Part shown: positions 61,665 through 64,000 of the stretch, piece by piece | Numbering within the stretch: position 1 is the first letter of the stretch | How the letters are laid out: every line of letters begins with the position of its first letter | DNA from: Nonomuraea spiralis | GTDB taxonomy: Bacteria > Actinomycetota > Actinomycetes > Streptosporangiales > Streptosporangiaceae | DNA: 64,000 bases | Assembly (NCBI RefSeq): GCF_014648435.1 | Contig: NZ_BMRC01000007.1 | Coordinates: 372,001 to 436,000 of the forward strand | Direction of reading: 5' to 3' | The notes under the pieces: generated by a model | Database searches by the model: none | The model's input: the letters and a program-made list of their open reading frames with translations, nothing else | What the model was told of the DNA's origin: nothing | Position numbers and translations under genes: made by a program

Positions 61665-62462
61665 ATGAATGGAGTGGCGAGGACGGCGGTGGGCGCGGCC
61701 TGGTTACGGGCGCGCGAGAGCGAGCGGCCCGACCGGCTGTTCGACGACCCGTACGCGGGCGCCTTCGTGGCGGCGGCGGGCGCCGGGCAAGGGAGCGGGG
61801 CGGCCGGCGTCTTCGGCGACCACCTGGCGTTCAGGACCAGGTTCTTCGACGACTACCTGCGGGAGTCGGGCTGCGACCAGGTGGTGTTGCCGGCGGCCGG
61901 GCTCGACAGCCGGGCCTACCGGCTCGCCTGGCCGGCCGGGGTCCGGCTGTTCGAGCTCGACCAGCCCGAGCTGCTGGCGTTCAAGGACGGCGTGCTGCGG
62001 GAGCTGGGCGCGACGGCGCGGTGCGAGCGCGTCCCGGTGCCGGTGGACCTGCGCGAAGACTGGCCGGGCAGGTTGCGCGCCGCCGGGTTCGACCCGGCGC
62101 GGCCCACGGCCTGGCTGGTCGAGGGGCTGCTGATCTACCTGAGCGCGGCCGAGGCCGGCCGGCTGCTCGGCGAGATCGGCGCGCTGTCGGCGGCGGGCAG
62201 CAGACTCGCCTTCGAGCACGACCGGGCCGCGGCCGCCGCGCTCATCGAGCGGGCGCGCACGATGCCCGCGCTGCGCCGCGTCGCCACCCTGTGGAAGGGC
62301 GGCCTCGGCGAGGACGCCGTCGCCTGGCTGACCACCCGCGGCTGGCGGGCCGACGTCGTCGAGCTGTCCGCCCTCGCCGCCCGGTACGGCCGCCCCGCCC
62401 AGGGCGGCGGTTTCCTCACCGCGGTACGAGGTGACGCAGATCACCCCGATTCCCCGGAATAG
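61665..62462 (+). CDS. SAM-dependent methyltransferase (LCMT/TIGR00027 family)
   Basis: A 265-residue class I methyltransferase. MNGVARTAVGAAWLRARESERPDRLFDDPYAGAF, QVVLPAAGLDSRAYRL (SAM loop) and VEGLLIYLSAAEAGRLL define the actinobacterial putative O-methyltransferase group related to leucine carboxyl methyltransferases. Substrate unknown. Start ATG 61665 is only two bases after GGAG, so a leaderless or weak initiation is possible. MarR gene is divergent and likely regulator. Confidence 0.88.
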   Translation: MNGVARTAVGAAWLRARESERPDRLFDDPYAGAFVAAAGAGQGSGAAGVFGDHLAFRTRFFDDYLRESGCDQVVLPAAGLDSRAYRLAWPAGVRLFELDQPELLAFKDGVLRELGATARCERVPVPVDLREDWPGRLRAAGFDPARPTAWLVEGLLIYLSAAEAGRLLGEIGALSAAGSRLAFEHDRAAAAALIERARTMPALRRVATLWKGGLGEDAVAWLTTRGWRADVVELSALAARYGRPAQGGGFLTAVRGDADHPDSPE

Positions 62463-62613
62463 GAGTATGGAAAGGCGGCGTTAGCACCGGCGTGAACGAG
62501 GCATACGCGAACGACCACCGCGCCCACCGGGACGCCATGTGTTGTCGCATGCGTATGGGGCGAATGCCGGCCCGTTAGAGACCAGATCCCGCCCGTTCTC
62601 CTCGAAGGTCACC

Positions 62614-62682
62614 ATGATCCACACACCTTGCTTCGTGCTGCGCAGGCTGAGTCACCTGCCGTTCCCTCCGGGCAGCCACTAG
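62614..62682 (+). CDS. short upstream ORF (possible leader peptide) before metN
   Basis: A 22-codon ORF beginning MIHTPCFVLRRLSHLPFPPG with GAAGG five to six bases before its ATG. The stop overlaps hairpin-forming sequence, 76 bases before metN. It contains one Cys and no Met or Cys run, so classical attenuation is uncertain. It may be chance. Confidence 0.35.
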   Translation: MIHTPCFVLRRLSHLPFPPGSH

Positions 62683-62738
62683 ATCCCACCGCTCCGACGG
62701 TGATGTTCGTGTCAAGAAGCGGCCGCGTACCGGCCGCT
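62656..62738 (+). promoter_or_regulatory. hairpin-rich leader of metN
   Basis: Three successive hairpins: CTGCC/GGCAG (62656-62675), CACCG/CGGTG (62687-62702) and AGCGGCCG-CGTAC-CGGCCGCT (62718-62738, eight base pairs). The last lies 20 bases before the metN GTG and could act as an attenuator or block the ribosome site. I could not match it to a known SAM riboswitch. Confidence 0.5.
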
Positions 62739-62758
62739 CTCAGTCGTGGGGAATTTCC

Positions 62759-63721
62759 GTGATCCAGGCTTCCGGCCTGCGCAAGCAGTACGGCCAGACC
62801 GTCGCGCTCGACGGCGTCGACCTGCACGTGCGCGAGGGCGAGATCTACGGCGTGCTCGGCCAGAGCGGCGCCGGCAAGAGCACGCTGCTGCGCTGCGTCA
62901 ACCTGCTCGAACGCCCCACCGCGGGCACGGTCACCGTCGCCGGGCAGGACCTGACCGCGCTGCCCGGCCGCGAGCTGAACCGCGCCAGGCAGCGCATCGG
63001 CATGATCCACCAGCACTTCGCGCTGCTGTCCTCGCGCACGGTCGCCGGCAACGTCGCCTTCCCGCTGGAGGTCATGGGCGTGCCCAGGGCCGAACGGCAG
63101 CGGCGCGTGGCCGAACTGCTCGACCTCGTCGGCCTGTCGGGACGCGGCGGCGACCGCCCCCACCAGCTCTCCGGCGGCCAGAAGCAGCGTGTCGGCATCG
63201 CCAGGGCGCTGGCGGGCAACCCGTCGGTGCTGCTGTCCGACGAGGCCACCTCCGCGCTCGACCCGGCCACCACCCAGTCGATCCTGGCCCTGCTCAAGCG
63301 GCTCAACGCCGAGCTGGGCCTGACGATCCTGCTCATCACCCACGAGATGAACGTCGTCAAGAGCGTCTGCGACTCGGTCGCCATCATGGCGCGCGGCCGC
63401 ATCGAGGAGTCGGGCGCCATCGCCGACCTCATCAGGACCCCCGGCTCCCGCCTGACCAGGGAGATCTTCCCGCTGCCCGAGCCCGCCCCGGCCGGCTCGG
63501 TCACGCTCACCTTCACCGGAGACCCGGGCCGCCCGCTGGTCTCGGAGATGGCGCGCAAGTTCGACGTGGACGTCAACATCCTCGGCGGCTCGATCGAGGA
63601 CCTGGCCGGCGGCTCGGTCGGCCGCCTGCGCGTGGCGCTGACCGGCGCGGAGTCGTCCTCGGCGCTGTCGTTCCTGCGGGAGTCGGGGCTGCTCGTCGAA
63701 GTCGCGGGGGAGGCCGCATGA
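62759..63721 (+). CDS. metN: methionine ABC importer ATPase MetN
   Basis: A 320-residue ATPase. Walker A GQSGAGKST (about residues 39-47), signature LSGGQKQRVGIARAL, Walker B LLSDEATSALDP, H-loop LITHEMNV. The C-terminal NIL domain (about 245-320; SVTLTFTGDPGRPLVSEMARKF) binds methionine for transinhibition. GTG 62759 follows GTGGGGA by six bases. Overlaps metI (ATGA). Confidence 0.95.
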   Translation: MIQASGLRKQYGQTVALDGVDLHVREGEIYGVLGQSGAGKSTLLRCVNLLERPTAGTVTVAGQDLTALPGRELNRARQRIGMIHQHFALLSSRTVAGNVAFPLEVMGVPRAERQRRVAELLDLVGLSGRGGDRPHQLSGGQKQRVGIARALAGNPSVLLSDEATSALDPATTQSILALLKRLNAELGLTILLITHEMNVVKSVCDSVAIMARGRIEESGAIADLIRTPGSRLTREIFPLPEPAPAGSVTLTFTGDPGRPLVSEMARKFDVDVNILGGSIEDLAGGSVGRLRVALTGAESSSALSFLRESGLLVEVAGEAA

Positions 63722-64000
63722 CCTGGGAAGAGATCGTTCCGCTGCTGTGGCCGGCCACGTGGGAGACCGCGCAGATGGTGGGCTGGGCCACGCTGTTCAC
63801 CGTGCTGTTCGGGCTGCCGCTCGGCGTGGCGCTCGTGGCCTTCGACCGGGGCGGGCTGCGTCCGTTGCCGGCGCTGAAGTCCGTGCTCGGGATCGTCGTC
63901 AACATCGGGCGGTCGTTGCCGTTCATCGTGCTGATGATCGCGATCATCCCGTTCACCCGGCTCGTGATCGGGACCACGATCGGGACCGCCGCCGTGGTGG
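63718..64000 (+). CDS. metI: methionine ABC importer permease MetI (partial)
   Basis: The first 94 residues of a MetI permease, cut by the window end: MTWEEIVPLLWPATWETAQMVG, then two helices including FTVLFGLPLGVALV, then VNIGRSLPFIVLMIAIIPFTRLVIGTTIG, the family block. It partners MetN. A MetQ gene probably follows. Confidence 0.93.
   Translation, partial: MTWEEIVPLLWPATWETAQMVGWATLFTVLFGLPLGVALVAFDRGGLRPLPALKSVLGIVVNIGRSLPFIVLMIAIIPFTRLVIGTTIGTAAVV

Noticed and set aside
62463..62758. SAM riboswitch before metN
   Set aside because: I looked for S-box and SAM-IV core motifs such as the conserved GCAACC pseudoknot region and did not find them. Only hairpins and a short ORF are supported.

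Overview
The window is very GC-rich (roughly 70% or more by eye). Codon third positions are almost all G or C, GTG starts are common, and most genes are packed with 1-4 base start/stop overlaps. It carries UT-type urea permease and urease genes, a mycobacterial-type acyl-ACP desaturase, an F420-type LLM enzyme, Tat-exported PhoD and partner-switching regulators. Together these point to the chromosome of a filamentous actinomycete. I infer Streptosporangiales (Nonomuraea-like) from gene content and the frequent GTACGG-type Val-Arg codon pairs, but this is not proven. I saw no rRNA, tRNA, insertion sequence, prophage or CRISPR array, so this looks like core and species-level chromosome rather than an island.

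Layout. 0-3.3 kb: a five-repeat secreted protein, an LLM oxidoreductase and a VOC protein. 3.3-6.5 kb: a cell-wall sugar salvage group (AmiE-like serine hydrolase, MurQ, NamZ-family glycosidase). 6.5-13.1 kb: a five-gene peptide ABC importer operon ending in a double GNAT gene. 13.3-16.3 kb: alcohol dehydrogenase, M20 amidohydrolase and HAD phosphatase. 16.4-21.7 kb: acyl-ACP desaturase behind a possible iron box, an ABC1/UbiB kinase, an FMN reductase-like protein, ArfB and a membrane protein. 21.7-25.2 kb: an XRE regulator with a striking operator, an alpha/beta hydrolase, a HAD protein, and PhoD behind a PHO box.

25.2-33.1 kb: a MacAB/YknXYZ-type export locus with two adaptors (one with a ~295-residue low-complexity insert), a membrane-anchored accessory protein and its own two-component system. 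33.1-37.9 kb: an FG-GAP propeller, a cytochrome P450, and a DHA2 exporter with a TetR gene. 38.0-43.8 kb: a urease operon (urea permease, ureA, B, C, F, G, D, no ureE). 44.0-48.1 kb: an ion-channel operon (Amt, two CrcB, KimA-like potassium importer). 48.1-48.7 kb: heme oxygenase.

48.9-54.8 kb: the most interesting locus, six overlapping genes. These are RsbR, RsbS, RsbT, an ATPase-PP2C fusion, a hybrid histidine kinase that starts with an RsbT-like ATPase domain, and a receiver-PP2C phosphatase. It looks like a stressosome switch wired directly to a phosphorelay, with no sigma factor beside it. 54.8-64.0 kb: a PaaK-like adenylating enzyme, a NarL-type two-component system, Lon protease under a perfect HAIR (HspR) element, a MarR regulator with tandem operator-like repeats, a SAM methyltransferase, and the start of metNI behind a short upstream ORF and a hairpin-rich leader.
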